38,296 bases of DNA from Candidatus Latescibacterota bacterium (GTDB lineage Bacteria; Latescibacterota; UBA2968; UBA8231). The position numbers and the translations under genes are program-made. The notes under the pieces were generated by a model. The model was not told where the DNA came from, made no database searches, and saw only the letters and a program-made list of their open reading frames with translations. The first letter of the stretch is position 1, and each line of letters opens with the position of its first letter. The stretch is taken from contig RKRN01000288.1 of assembly GCA_007571365.1 (NCBI GenBank), positions 1-38,296 of the forward strand, given 5' to 3'. This document shows positions 8,388 through 17,290 of the stretch, in pieces.

Positions 8388-8414
8388 TGACCAACTTTGC
8401 TCGCCAATTATTTT
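8387..8414 (+). promoter_or_regulatory. Candidate sigma70-type promoter for the E2 gene
   Basis: TTGACC at 8387-8392 and TATTTT at 8409-8414 are separated by 16 bp, about 40 bp before the ATG at 8453. The surrounding segment is AT-rich relative to the genes. It overlaps the start codon of the divergent Nudix frame, so if that frame starts further in, the two promoters would lie back to back. Confidence 0.35.
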
Positions 8415-8452
8415 ACAAGACTTGCTTTACATTCCTTCAGACTGAGAGAGAT

Positions 8453-9718
8453 ATGGCTACTGAGATCGTCATGCCCAAGTTGGGGTTGACCATGGAAAGC
8501 GGCGCAATCAGCGCTTGGTTGGTAGAAGAAGGCCAAGAAGTACAAAAGGGCCAGGCCCTGTTGGAAATCGCCACCGATAAGGTGACGATGGAAGTCGAAG
8601 CGCAGGCCAATGGGATCTTACGCAAAATTCTGGTGCCGGCCGGCCAGCAAGTGCCGGTATCGACGACGATCGGCGTCATCGCCGCCGCTGGCGAAGACAT
8701 CGGTTCGTACGTCGCCGTTGCTCCGAGTGCCCCGGCCCCACCGGCAACTCCAACTCCTGCTGCTCCACCAGCCCTAGCTGTGCCAACCCCAGTTCCACAG
8801 ACTCCAGCTTCTGCGACTGCTCCATCGCCAACTTCGGCTCCGGTTGCACCAACGCCGGCCTCCTCCGCTGATGGCCGGCGCCCGCATAAGACCTCGCCCA
8901 AAGCGCGCAAAATAGCGGCCGCGCACGGTCTCGATCTGTCCGGCGTCAGCGGCAGTGGCCCCGGGGGCCGGATCGTCAGCGTCGATGTGCTGGCCTTGAT
9001 CGAGCAAGCTCGGCTAGCTCCGGCTCCGGCCCCAGCCGCGGGCGCGGAGGAGCGCGTTGAGTTGAGTCGGGCCGAGCAAGTGGCGGCCGAGCGGCTGACG
9101 GCCAGCTACCAACAGATCCCACACATTCACATTAGCATGGACGTGTCGGCCGTGTGGTTGCAGCAATTCCGCACCGGCTACCAGCTAGAAGGCAAGAAAA
9201 TCTCCTTCAACGATCTGATCGTCAAAGCCACTGCCCGCACCCTCGGCGAGTTCCCCCGCGTCAACAGCTTGGCAGAGGGGGGGCATTTCCGCTACGCGGC
9301 CCAAATCAACGTCGGCGTGGCCGTGGCGGCCGAGCAGGGTTTGGTGGTTCCAGTCATTCGCGACGCAGCCGCTAAGACCATTGAGGAAATCGCCTTAGAG
9401 GGGACGCGACTAGTCGCCGCAGCGCGGCGCGGCGAGCTAGGGCCCGACGACATGCTGGGTGGCACCTTTACCATCTCGAACTTGGGTATGTTCGGCGTCT
9501 CTCGCTTTACGGCGATCATCAATCCGCCGCAAGTGGCGATCTTGGCGGTTGGGGCCATAGAAAACCGGGTCGTAGCTGTGGGGACAGACGCATTTGCCGT
9601 GCGCCCGCAACTGACCTTGACGCTAGCCGCGGATCACCGCGTCGTTGATGGGGCGCTGGCCGCCCGTTTCCTCGCCCGCCTCAAAGAGGTCCTAGAAACG
9701 CCCGGCTTGCTCGGCTAG
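8453..9718 (+). CDS. 2-oxo acid dehydrogenase complex E2 (dihydrolipoamide acyltransferase)
   Basis: This is the acyltransferase core of a pyruvate-, branched-chain- or acetoin-dehydrogenase-type complex. The 421-aa protein has the three expected parts in order. The lipoyl domain (1-80) has the lipoylated Lys43 in ATDKVTM. After a long Ala/Pro/Thr-rich flexible linker comes the E3/E1-binding domain (about 145-185, with SPKARKIAAAHGLDL and GSGPGGRIVSVDV). The catalytic domain ends in ADHRVVDG, containing His395 and Asp399. The start is the ATG at 8453, preceded by GAGAGAG; an upstream extension to 8348 has no family sequence. No E1 or E3 gene is adjacent, so it works with partners encoded elsewhere. 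With only one lipoyl domain and no neighbours, pyruvate versus acetoin or branched-chain specificity cannot be decided. Confidence 0.93.
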   Translation: MATEIVMPKLGLTMESGAISAWLVEEGQEVQKGQALLEIATDKVTMEVEAQANGILRKILVPAGQQVPVSTTIGVIAAAGEDIGSYVAVAPSAPAPPATPTPAAPPALAVPTPVPQTPASATAPSPTSAPVAPTPASSADGRRPHKTSPKARKIAAAHGLDLSGVSGSGPGGRIVSVDVLALIEQARLAPAPAPAAGAEERVELSRAEQVAAERLTASYQQIPHIHISMDVSAVWLQQFRTGYQLEGKKISFNDLIVKATARTLGEFPRVNSLAEGGHFRYAAQINVGVAVAAEQGLVVPVIRDAAAKTIEEIALEGTRLVAAARRGELGPDDMLGGTFTISNLGMFGVSRFTAIINPPQVAILAVGAIENRVVAVGTDAFAVRPQLTLTLAADHRVVDGALAARFLARLKEVLETPGLLG

Positions 9719-9730
9719 CAGCCCTTCACC

Positions 9731-9759
9731 TTGACCCCATCTAGGCCGCCGGTTATCTT
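9731..9759 (+). promoter_or_regulatory. Candidate sigma70-type promoter for ftsH
   Basis: TTGACC (9731-9736) and TATCTT (9754-9759) are separated by exactly 17 bp in the 118-bp gap between the E2 gene and ftsH. This would leave a leader of about 70 nt. I saw no heat-shock (CIRCE-like) inverted repeat here. Confidence 0.4.
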
Positions 9760-9836
9760 CAAAAGCCGCAAAAATCAGGCCCTTTTCTTGGTGTAGCGGA
9801 GGTAGAAAAGCGCGTCCTAGCATTGGAAAATAGCGC

Positions 9837-11732
9837 ATGAAATTCGAGAAAAAGACTCAGCTTTCCATTGCGTACGCCGTCCTTACGCTGCTCCTACTCT
9901 TGAGTCTACAAAATTATTTCGCCAACCAAGTTGAAACCCTTCCGTACAGCCAGTTCCGGGCGTGGATCAAAAGTGGGCAGGTCATTGAGTGTACCTTCAG
10001 CGGCGAGTTCATCCAAGGGCGCGCTAATGTCGATGGCCGCGAGATTAGCTTCCGCACTGCCACCATAGACGATCCCGCGCTCATTGGCTTGCTCGAAGAA
10101 CACCAAGTCGAGTTTACCCGCCAGCCCAGCAACAATTGGTTCACCCAGCTTTTGTCGTGGATTTTGCCGGCGCTGATCTTCGTGGGGATCTGGCTGTTTA
10201 TCATCCGCCGCATGAGCGGCGGGGCCGGTGGCTTGATGTCCATCGGCAAGAGCAAGGCCAAGGTGTACATGGAGAAGGGGACGGGCATTACCTTCGACGA
10301 TGTGGCCGGCATTGAAGAAGCCAAAGAAGAGCTGCTGGAGATCGTCGAGTTTTTGCGTACCCCCGAGCGGTTTCAGGCCCTCGGCGGCCGGATCCCACGC
10401 GGTGTCTTGCTCGTGGGGCCGCCGGGCACGGGTAAGACGTTGTTGGCCAAGGCCGTCGCTGGCGAGGCGAGCGTACCTTTTTTCTCGATCAGCGGCTCGG
10501 ATTTTGTCGAGATGTTCGTCGGGGTCGGGGCCGCACGCGTGCGCGACCTTTTTGAGCAGGCCAAAAAACACGCCCCGGCCATTATCTTCATCGACGAGCT
10601 CGACGCCTTGGGCAAGGCCCGGGGGGCCGGCTCGTTTGGCGGGCACGACGAGCGCGAGCAGACGCTCAACCAGCTCCTCACCGAGCTCGACGGCTTTGAC
10701 ACCAACGCCGGCGTGATCCTCATGGCGGCGACCAACCGACCGGAAATCCTCGATCCGGCCTTGCTGCGCCCCGGCCGCTTCGACCGCACTGTGGCCGTAG
10801 ATCGGCCCGATGTCAAGGGGCGTGCGGCCATCCTCCAGATCCACGCCAAGGAAGTCAAGCTGGCCCCGGATGTAGATCTATACAAACTGGCCGTGCGTAC
10901 GCCGGGTTTCGCCGGCGCAGACTTGGCCAATGTCGTCAACGAAGCGGCACTTTTGGCGGCGCGGCGCGATAAAAACTCCATCACCATGTCCGAATTGGAA
11001 GAGGCCATTGAGCGCTCGGTGGCCGGGTTGGAGCGCAAAAGCCGGGTGCTCAACGAAAAGGAGCGCCGGATCGTCGCGTACCACGAAGCCGGCCACGCCA
11101 TCGTCGGCGAGATTTTGCCCGAAGCCAATCCCGTGCAGAAGATCTCCATTGTATCGCGGGGCATAGCCGCCTTGGGCTACACGCTGAATATGCCGCTGGA
11201 GGACCGCTATCTAATGACTAAAGAGGAATTGTGCGATACCTTGGCGGCGATTTTGGGCGGTCGGGCGGCCGAGGAAATAGTCTTTGGCGAAATATCCACG
11301 GGCGCGGCCAACGACTTGCAGCAAGCCACGCAAATGGCCGAGCGGATGGTCAAGGAATTCGGCATGAGCCAGCGCATCGGCTTGGTGGCTCATCGGACTG
11401 ACCGCTCGCAACAGTTGCTGGGCATGACCCCGGCTGATCGCGCCTATAGCGACGAGACGGCCAAGCTCATCGACGCCGAAGTCAAGGCCATCATCGATGC
11501 CGAGTACGCACGGGCCAAGGACCTGCTCGCTGAGCATCGGCAAGCGTTGGAGGATGTCGTCGAGATTCTCTTTGAGAACGAGGTAATGGACGGCGACCAA
11601 CTACGCAACGTACTGGTAGAGAACGGTATAGAGCTTCCACCTAGGCCCAAACAAGAGGTGCCGCCCGGCAGCCCCGCCGCGTCGAACGGCAATGCTCCGC
11701 AGCCGGAAGAGGAAGAGCGCGAAGTCCCCTAG
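9837..11732 (+). CDS. ftsH: ATP-dependent zinc metalloprotease FtsH
   Basis: FtsH is a membrane-anchored AAA+ protease that removes misfolded membrane proteins and short-lived regulators. The 631-aa product has a first membrane segment at about residues 11-28, a roughly 80-residue periplasmic part, a second membrane segment at about 105-125, Walker A GPPGTGKT near 194, pore loop FVGVG, Walker [12 protein letters not shown] and the second region of homology ending RPGRFDR. The protease has zinc ligands HEAGH at 416-420 and the third ligand Asp493 in GAANDL. The C-terminal tail is Pro/Glu-rich. All catalytic residues are present. The gene appears to be monocistronic between the E2 and MFS genes. 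It could cooperate functionally with the PspA module to the right, but nothing in the sequence links them directly. Confidence 0.97.
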   Translation: MKFEKKTQLSIAYAVLTLLLLLSLQNYFANQVETLPYSQFRAWIKSGQVIECTFSGEFIQGRANVDGREISFRTATIDDPALIGLLEEHQVEFTRQPSNNWFTQLLSWILPALIFVGIWLFIIRRMSGGAGGLMSIGKSKAKVYMEKGTGITFDDVAGIEEAKEELLEIVEFLRTPERFQALGGRIPRGVLLVGPPGTGKTLLAKAVAGEASVPFFSISGSDFVEMFVGVGAARVRDLFEQAKKHAPAIIFIDELDALGKARGAGSFGGHDEREQTLNQLLTELDGFDTNAGVILMAATNRPEILDPALLRPGRFDRTVAVDRPDVKGRAAILQIHAKEVKLAPDVDLYKLAVRTPGFAGADLANVVNEAALLAARRDKNSITMSELEEAIERSVAGLERKSRVLNEKERRIVAYHEAGHAIVGEILPEANPVQKISIVSRGIAALGYTLNMPLEDRYLMTKEELCDTLAAILGGRAAEEIVFGEISTGAANDLQQATQMAERMVKEFGMSQRIGLVAHRTDRSQQLLGMTPADRAYSDETAKLIDAEVKAIIDAEYARAKDLLAEHRQALEDVVEILFENEVMDGDQLRNVLVENGIELPPRPKQEVPPGSPAASNGNAPQPEEEEREVP

Positions 11733-11996
11733 CCTACAAGGCTGAGGCCAGCAGATTGGCGTGCGCCCGCTGTTACATACCCTCCCAAGCGGACCCTGGA
11801 AATCGGTTTCGGCTTTGAGAACGCGCCGGGCGTTGCGGCCGCCCATCCCGCTGCCAAATCCTCACCCCGATCCCCGCATTATTGGCTAGCCAGTACGGGC
11901 AACTGGCCTGAGCCGAAAATCGGCGGGGGGCTACAGACCTGTTGAATCTCCCATAGCTTAGGGCTGGTTGGCCCTGATGACGCCAGCAAGAGAGCG
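11733..11996. other. Intergenic region with no recognised feature
   Basis: This is 264 bp between ftsH and the MFS gene. I found no open frame with coding character, no clear terminator with a T-tract, no match to the inverted-repeat family found further right and no convincing promoter. It may hold the MFS promoter, but I cannot place it. Confidence 0.5.
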
Positions 11997-13223
11997 ATGC
12001 GCAGCATAAAATTCGTCAAAGGGAGCCTCTTGGAGCCCTTGAACAACGGCGATTTCGTGCGTCTGTGGCTGGCCAACGGCCTTTGGTGGCAGGCCATGTG
12101 GATGGAGATGCTGGCGCTGGGGTGGCTGGCTTTGGAGCTGACTAATTCTCCGTGGTGGGTGCAAGTTATCGGCTTTTACCGAGCCATCCCGCTGCTGATT
12201 ATGGGTTTGTTCGGCGCGGTGATTACCGATCGCTTTAAGCGGCGCTACATCGTTTGGACCTTGCAGTTGGTCAATGTGCTGGGGACGGGATTGTTGGCAC
12301 TCTTGCTCTTTGGGGGGTGGCTTGAACTGTGGCATTTGTCGGTGGTGTCGCTGGCGTTGGGAGCGTCTTGGGCGTTGGATTGGCCGACCCGGCGCAGTAT
12401 GGTGCCCGATCTCGTCGGCAAGGCCCGCACGGTCGATGCCATGGTGCTGGAGAATGTCATTCAGGGGTTTACGCGCATTGCTGGTCCTATCGCGGCCGGC
12501 TATGTCACGGCGGCCTATGGCAGCTTGGGGGCGCTGTTGGTGTTGGTCGGACTGGGCACTTTGTCGCTTTTCTTGTTAGCGGGTCTCAAGACAAACTCCA
12601 AAGCACCTAGTGCAGGCACGTGGACGGCGGGGTGGCAGATGTGGCAAGGGTCAGCCAGTATGCGGGCCTCGGCGCCGATATTCGGCGTTTTTCTCATCAC
12701 GATTTTTATGAACGTCTGGGTTTTTCCCTACATGAACCTGCTGCCGGTTTTCGCCCGCGACGTATTCGGCCGCGGCCCAGAAGCGATGGGGTGGTTGGGC
12801 GCGGCTAGTGGTGGCGGGGCGATTGTGGGCTTGGCTGTTGTCCAGCTAAGTCGCCGGAAGCTGAGCAATGAATGGCTCTTTGTCGCCGGCTCGTTGCTTG
12901 CGTGCATGGGCGTTGCCGCCTTTGCCTTGAGCGGGACCTTTGGCCTCGCTTTGCTGATGTTGTTTTGCTCGGGGTTGGGGCAGGCCGGCTTCAGCATTAT
13001 GCAGAGCAGCATCATCTTGGTCGAATCCTCAGACGAGATGCGGAGCCGGGCGATGAGCGCCTTGGTCGTGGCTATTGGCGTCGGCCCCTTTGGCCGCTTG
13101 CAGAGTGGGGCCATGGCCGAGGCTTGGGGCGCACAAGGCGCGGCGGGCATCATGGCAGTGCTGGCGGGGATAGCGACGGTGGGAACGGCGGTTTTGGTGC
13201 GGGGGTTTCTAGGGAAAAGATAA
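11997..13223 (+). CDS. MFS transporter (MFS_3/EntS-like exporter)
   Basis: This 408-aa protein is a 12-helix-type major facilitator of the MFS_3 group, which includes enterobactin exporter EntS and macrolide efflux proteins. The N-terminus has the family pattern LLEPLNNGDFVRLWLAN followed by a first helix. The loop between helices 2 and 3 carries GAVITDRFKRRYIV, the group's version of the MFS motif A. Long hydrophobic stretches repeat through both halves, with a more polar linker around residues 195-220. The start is ATG at 11997 after an AAGAGAG site. The substrate is unknown; small-molecule or siderophore export is typical of the family. It stands alone, between ftsH and a non-coding repeat element. 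Confidence 0.85.
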   Translation: MRSIKFVKGSLLEPLNNGDFVRLWLANGLWWQAMWMEMLALGWLALELTNSPWWVQVIGFYRAIPLLIMGLFGAVITDRFKRRYIVWTLQLVNVLGTGLLALLLFGGWLELWHLSVVSLALGASWALDWPTRRSMVPDLVGKARTVDAMVLENVIQGFTRIAGPIAAGYVTAAYGSLGALLVLVGLGTLSLFLLAGLKTNSKAPSAGTWTAGWQMWQGSASMRASAPIFGVFLITIFMNVWVFPYMNLLPVFARDVFGRGPEAMGWLGAASGGGAIVGLAVVQLSRRKLSNEWLFVAGSLLACMGVAAFALSGTFGLALLMLFCSGLGQAGFSIMQSSIILVESSDEMRSRAMSALVVAIGVGPFGRLQSGAMAEAWGAQGAAGIMAVLAGIATVGTAVLVRGFLGKR

Positions 13224-13293
13224 ATCCGCGCAGATTGCCAATTGCACGGTTTGTCTAGCATATCTACCTTGCAGATGCGTTGATCCAACCTCA

Positions 13294-13518
13294 TTAACTG
13301 ACGTTACGCAGCGAGAGCTGCCGGTTGGCAGTCGGTGCCGGGTAGGCTGGATCCCGCATACGCGGGAAGGACACATTTTCTTGGGTGCGCGGGCCTCTGG
13401 CCCGCACTGGATTCCCGCCCCGGGTCGGATCGCGGGGTGACGTTCTTGCGCGGCAAGGACGCCTTGGACCTGCAAGGATCCGACGATAACCAGCGACTGC
13501 ATACCATCAACTCATTAA
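13294..13518. repeat. MITE-like element A with imperfect terminal inverted repeats
   Basis: The left end TTAACTGACGTTACGCAG (13294-13311) is mirrored by the right end at 13497-13518 (CTGCATACCATCAACTCATTAA), with mismatches. The interior contains two hairpins: TCCCGC/GCGGGA around 13352-13367 and GCGGGCC-TCT-GGCCCGC at 13389-13405. A stretch beginning at that second hairpin and another just before the right end (cgacgataaccagcgactgc) also occur in element C. There is no open frame of note. It fills the gap between the MFS gene and the amino-acid dehydrogenase gene and ends about 5 bp before the latter's ribosome-binding site. Confidence 0.7.
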
Positions 13519-13536
13519 AGTAAAGGAGAGTGTCCA

Positions 13537-14832
13537 ATGTCCGAGTCTTTGTTTAGCGACGCCAGTCAACGGCTGGAGGAAGCCTTGGCGTACGCGTCCA
13601 TTTCCGACGACGCCATTGAGCGGCTCAAGTTGCCCAAGTCGAGTTTGAAAGTCTCCATCCCGGTGCGTCTGGACGACGGTACGTTGCGCATCTTTCCGGG
13701 CTACCGGGTGCGCTACGACGACACCCGCGGCCCGACCAAAGGCGGCATTCGCTACCACCAAGATGTGTCCATTGACGAGGTTCAGTCCCTGGCTTTTTGG
13801 ATGACTTTCAAATGCGCGGTGGCCAATTTGCCCTTTGGCGGCGGCAAAGGCGGCATCACGGTCAATCCCAAGGAACTATCCCCTTTTGAACTGGAACGAC
13901 TCAGCCGGGGCTACATCGAAGCCGTGGCCGACTTCATTGGCCCGGACGTAGACATTCCAGCGCCGGATGTCTATACCAACCAGATGATCATGGGTTGGAT
14001 GATGGATGAGTACAGCATTATCAAGCGGCAGATCACGCCCGCGGTTATCACGGGTAAACCCTTGACTATGGGCGGCAGTTTAGGGCGCGATACAGCGACC
14101 GCGATGGGTGCCTTTTTCACTATCGAGGCAACTTGGCCCAAGCTCGGCTCGAGTGGTGCGCCGGCCGACACGACGGTGGCCGTGCAGGGCTTTGGCAATG
14201 CCGGGGCCATCATCGCCGAATTGCTCTTTGATGCCGGATATAAGGTCGTGGCCGTAAGCGACTCCAAAGGAGGTATTTATCGGCATGAAGGACTCGACAT
14301 TCCCAGTGTGCGCCAGTTCAAGGATTCGACCCGTACCCTCAAGGCCGTGTACTGCGAGGGCACGGTGTGCAGCATCGTCGAGCACGACACCATCACCAAC
14401 GAGGAATTGCTCGCGCTCGACGTCGATATCCTAGCGCCAGCGGCGCTAGAAAATCAGATCACGGCGGCCAATGCCCGCGACATTAAGGCCAAGGCCGTGT
14501 ACGAACTGGCCAACGGTCCCACCACGCCCGATGCCGACCAGATCTTGCGCGAGCGGGGCGTGATCGTCTTTCCCGACATCTTGGTCAACGCCGGCGGCGT
14601 GACCGTGAGCTATTTCGAGTGGGTGCAGAATCGCCAGGGCCTATACTGGACGCTAGCAGAGGTAAACCGGCGGCTCAAGCAGATGATGGTTGAGGAGACC
14701 GAGCGCATTTGGGCTATTGCCCAAGAGCGGGGCATCGCACCGCGCACCGCCGCGTACGTCCACGCCTTAAACCGGATCGGCGACGCCGTTCAAGCCAAAG
14801 GCACCAAAGATTACTTCACCGATGGTCGATGA
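13537..14832 (+). CDS. Glu/Leu/Phe/Val-type amino-acid dehydrogenase, probably glutamate dehydrogenase
   Basis: It is predicted to deaminate glutamate (or form it from 2-oxoglutarate and ammonia) with NAD(P). The 431-aa length fits hexameric glutamate dehydrogenase. Substrate-site motifs are present: RGPTKGGIRYH, FKCAVANLPFGGGKGGI with the catalytic-site lysines, and PAPDVYTN with the catalytic Asp. The C-terminal nucleotide domain carries VAVQGFGNAGA. The motif TGKPLTMGGSLGRDTATA is typical of the glutamate branch. A strong AAGGAGAG site precedes the ATG. Its stop overlaps the start of an orphan tail-domain frame (ATGA). The upstream region is occupied by repeat element A, so any promoter must lie inside or before that element. 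Confidence 0.92.
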   Translation: MSESLFSDASQRLEEALAYASISDDAIERLKLPKSSLKVSIPVRLDDGTLRIFPGYRVRYDDTRGPTKGGIRYHQDVSIDEVQSLAFWMTFKCAVANLPFGGGKGGITVNPKELSPFELERLSRGYIEAVADFIGPDVDIPAPDVYTNQMIMGWMMDEYSIIKRQITPAVITGKPLTMGGSLGRDTATAMGAFFTIEATWPKLGSSGAPADTTVAVQGFGNAGAIIAELLFDAGYKVVAVSDSKGGIYRHEGLDIPSVRQFKDSTRTLKAVYCEGTVCSIVEHDTITNEELLALDVDILAPAALENQITAANARDIKAKAVYELANGPTTPDADQILRERGVIVFPDILVNAGGVTVSYFEWVQNRQGLYWTLAEVNRRLKQMMVEETERIWAIAQERGIAPRTAAYVHALNRIGDAVQAKGTKDYFTDGR

Positions 14833-15146
14833 AGAAAGCGACTATACGCCATGCCGCTGACTTCGGCTCTAGGGCAAGTGACCGGCTTGACGCTGACGCC
14901 GGGGGTCGCGCCGACAACTATCCCAATCCGTTCAATCCGGCCACCATCATCGAATACAGCCTCGCCGAGGACGCGGCCGTGCCGCTGGCGATCTACAGCG
15001 TCCTCGGCCAGCGAATCGGCAGCTACCAGGGTGGATGGGACGCCACCGACGACCGGAGCCAGCGCGTTTCTTCGGGGCTGTATTTCTACCGTCTGCAAGC
15101 CGGCGACGGCTTTAGGGCAACGCGCAAGATGCTGCTGATAAAGTAG
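14829..15146 (+). pseudogene. Orphan C-terminal secretion-tail (FlgD/T9SS type A-like) domain, probable remnant
   Basis: The 105-aa frame has the hallmark NYPNPFNPATIIEYSL, then IYSVLGQRI, SSGLYFYRLQAGD and the closing RKMLLIK of tail domains found at the C-terminus of large secreted proteins in FCB-type bacteria. The remainder of such a protein is missing: the 30 residues before the motif show no signal peptide and no known domain. About a dozen residues usually present between GQRI and WDATD are also shortened. It begins with ATG overlapping the dehydrogenase stop (ATGA), which may be chance. I read it as the decayed 3' end of a secreted-protein gene whose front was lost, although a translated short protein cannot be excluded. 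Confidence 0.6.
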
Positions 15147-15274
15147 GGGCCGCACCCACGCTCCCAGCGCACCTACCGCTACGCGGGCAACCACAAGGGA
15201 GGTGGAATATCCGTTACGCAGCAGCGTTAGTAGCAGGCTACCCGTTTGGAGCGCGGGCCGTGCTCGCCGCTGAA

Positions 15275-15303
15275 TTGACGCTAGCCAAGACGGCGGCTAT
15301 ATT
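15275..15303 (+). promoter_or_regulatory. Candidate sigma70-type promoter for the isomerase/LarA-like operon
   Basis: TTGACG (15275-15280) and TATATT (15298-15303) are 17 bp apart, 30 bp before the ATG at 15334. This is one of the best promoter matches in the window, and the spacing leaves a leader just long enough for the GGAGG ribosome-binding site. Confidence 0.5.
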
Positions 15304-15333
15304 GCGCCGAGTTCACAAGACACCGGAGGCTAT

Positions 15334-16098
15334 ATGCCTACTTCAGCGATTGGCGCGCAATTGTTCACCGTGCGCGATTATACCAAAACCCCCGACGATA
15401 TTCGCCAGACCTTCGCCAAGGTGCGAGCCCTTGGCTACGAGGCCGTGCAAGCCTCGGCTTTCGGGGCTATTTCGCCGGCCGAGCTGGCCGCGATAAGCAA
15501 GGCCGAGGGGGTGCAGATCGCGGCTACGCACACTAGTTACCAACGCATCTGCGACCAGCCGCAAGCCGTCGTCGAGGAGCACCAGATGTGGGGATGCCGC
15601 CACGTGGCCATCGGCGGCTTGCCCGCAGAATACCGACACCGCGAGGGCTTTGTCCGCTTTGCGGCCGAGGCTTCAGCGGCGGCGCGTCCGCTCATCGACG
15701 CGGGACTGACCTTTAGCTACCACAACCACAGCTTTGAACTGGAGCGCTTTGCGGGGCGGACGGGGCTGGACATCCTCCGCGAGGAGAGCGATCCAGCCGT
15801 TTTTTCCTTTGAAATAGATACCTATTGGATCCAACACGGCGGCGGCAACCCGGTCTCGTGGTTGGACAAGTTCCGCGACCGCATGCACATCGTCCATCTC
15901 AAAGATCTGAGCATGGACGGCGCCAAGCAGTGCTTCGCCGCCGTAGGGGAGGGGAACTTGGAGTGGGAACCTATTCTCACTGCTTGTAAAAGAGCGCAGA
16001 TTGAATGGTACTTGGTCGAACAAGATACGTGCCCGGGCGACCCGTTTGATAGCTTGGGGCTGAGCTTGCACAACCTGCGGGCCATGGGCTTGGACTAG
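15334..16098 (+). CDS. Sugar phosphate isomerase/epimerase (xylose-isomerase-like TIM barrel)
   Basis: This 254-aa protein belongs to the AP_endonuc_2 / sugar isomerase-epimerase superfamily, cytosolic metal-dependent TIM barrels. Metal-site segments are recognisable: SYHNHSFELERF, FEIDTYWIQHGGGNP, HIVHLKDLSMDG, and the final AVGEGNLEW, with VEQDT near the C-terminus. Length is typical for the short single-domain form. An excellent GGAGG site lies 5 nt before the ATG. It is followed 10 bp later by the LarA-like gene, so the two form an operon. The natural substrate is not determinable; inosose, ketose and hydroxypyruvate isomerases all fall in this superfamily. The pairing with a DUF2088 protein and a downstream SDR suggests sugar-acid or polyol breakdown. 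Confidence 0.88.
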   Translation: MPTSAIGAQLFTVRDYTKTPDDIRQTFAKVRALGYEAVQASAFGAISPAELAAISKAEGVQIAATHTSYQRICDQPQAVVEEHQMWGCRHVAIGGLPAEYRHREGFVRFAAEASAAARPLIDAGLTFSYHNHSFELERFAGRTGLDILREESDPAVFSFEIDTYWIQHGGGNPVSWLDKFRDRMHIVHLKDLSMDGAKQCFAAVGEGNLEWEPILTACKRAQIEWYLVEQDTCPGDPFDSLGLSLHNLRAMGLD

Positions 16099-16108
16099 GA
16101 GGAACGTC

Positions 16109-17290
16109 ATGCAGGAAATTTTTGTCCCGTGGGCCGTTTGGTACGGCAAAACGCCGTTCAAAATGGAGTTTCCCGACCATTGGGAAGTGGCGGTGCATTC
16201 GCTGCGCGGCGGGCCGGATATCGGCGACGCGGGCATTCGTCAGGCCCTGCAAGCAGCCATCGGCGCACCGCCGCTGCGCGAATTCGCCCGCGGCCGGTCT
16301 TCAGCGGCCATCTTGGTCGACGATCTGTCGCGCCCCACGCCTGCTTTTCGGCTCTTGCCTTATGTGCTTGAGGAGTTGGCGGCGGCCGGGATTGGGGCCG
16401 ATGCCGTAAAGATCATCTGCGCCTTGGCAGCCCACCGCCCGATGACGCGCGACGACTTGGTCAAGAAGGTCGGGTTGGACATCGTCGATACCATGCAGGT
16501 GCTCAACCACAATGCCTACGAAAACTTGGAATTTCTCGGCTACTCTAGCCGCGGAATCCCGATTTGGGTCAACCGCGATATGACCTCTTGCGAGGTCCGC
16601 ATCGCCTTGGGCATGATCACGCCGCGTGGGGGGATGTTTGGCGGCGGCGCCAAATTGCTCATTCCCGGTGCTTGTGGGCAGCAGACTATTATGCTCAACC
16701 ACCGCCATGTACACGAAAATTTTCGCGCCCATCTATCCGAAGTGGCGAAAATGGCCGGGGTCACCTATATCGTCAACCCGCTGCTCAACGCGAACTTGGA
16801 GATCTCGGGCTTGGTCGCCGGCGACACGGACGCGGCCTTTGCGCGGGGCTGCGAATTGGGGCGGGAACAATACGCCACCCAAGTGCCCGACGCTTTCGAC
16901 ATTGGCGTGTTCAACGCCTTTCCTAAGGATACCGAGCTGTGCCAAGCCGGATTGGCCATGACGCCGTTGGGCGGTAGCAAGAAAAATCCCTTCAACGAAA
17001 ACTCGACCACAGTCATCTGCTCGGCTAGCCCGGAGGGGCTGGGCTGGCACTCGGTGTTGGGGCCAGGGACCGCCCTGCGGGGAAAAGCCGGCCCGCCGGC
17101 CCGGCGCACCATTTTGTTTTCGCCGGGGGTCAACAAGTGGGATGTAGCCTCGCTCTTTGGCGCCGGGGTTATTTTTTGCAAAACTTGGGACGCCGTCTTG
17201 AACGAATTAGAAAAATATCACGGGGCCAGCGCGAACGTGTCGGTCTTTCCGGCTGGTGCGCTGCAACGGGCTGCCGACGCCAACTACTAA
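16109..17290 (+). CDS. LarA-like (DUF2088) nickel-pincer racemase/epimerase family protein
   Basis: LarA enzymes racemise or epimerise 2-hydroxyacids with a nickel-pincer nucleotide cofactor. The 393-aa protein has the DUF2088 signature DDLSRPTP, the His109 site in ALAAHRPMT (LarA His108), Lys182 in FGGGAKLLIPG (LarA Lys184, the pincer attachment residue) and His198 in LNHRH (LarA His200). Spacing from Lys182 to His198 is 16 residues, as in LarA. At the position of LarA His174 this protein has Pro172, so one of the nickel-site histidines appears to be lost. It may therefore be an epimerase variant rather than lactate racemase. A ribosome site AGGAGG lies just upstream. No larB/larC/larE genes are present. 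The stop codon lies inside the end of repeat element B. Confidence 0.8.
   Translation: MQEIFVPWAVWYGKTPFKMEFPDHWEVAVHSLRGGPDIGDAGIRQALQAAIGAPPLREFARGRSSAAILVDDLSRPTPAFRLLPYVLEELAAAGIGADAVKIICALAAHRPMTRDDLVKKVGLDIVDTMQVLNHNAYENLEFLGYSSRGIPIWVNRDMTSCEVRIALGMITPRGGMFGGGAKLLIPGACGQQTIMLNHRHVHENFRAHLSEVAKMAGVTYIVNPLLNANLEISGLVAGDTDAAFARGCELGREQYATQVPDAFDIGVFNAFPKDTELCQAGLAMTPLGGSKKNPFNENSTTVICSASPEGLGWHSVLGPGTALRGKAGPPARRTILFSPGVNKWDVASLFGAGVIFCKTWDAVLNELEKYHGASANVSVFPAGALQRAADANY

Noticed and set aside
8720-8900. Low-complexity Pro/Ala/Thr coding tract in the E2 gene as a possible unstable repeat or second gene
   Set aside because: It is the normal flexible linker between the lipoyl and subunit-binding domains.
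9837-11732. Functional grouping of ftsH with the PspA operon
   Set aside because: The genes are 8 kb apart with unrelated and oppositely oriented genes between them. FtsH is universal and needs no special link.
15213-15221. GTTACGCAG, matching the inner part of the repeat ends, possibly a fourth element
   Set aside because: Only 9 bp match exactly, the rest of the end is poor and no right-hand partner lies within 300 bp. It could be a remnant but cannot be supported.
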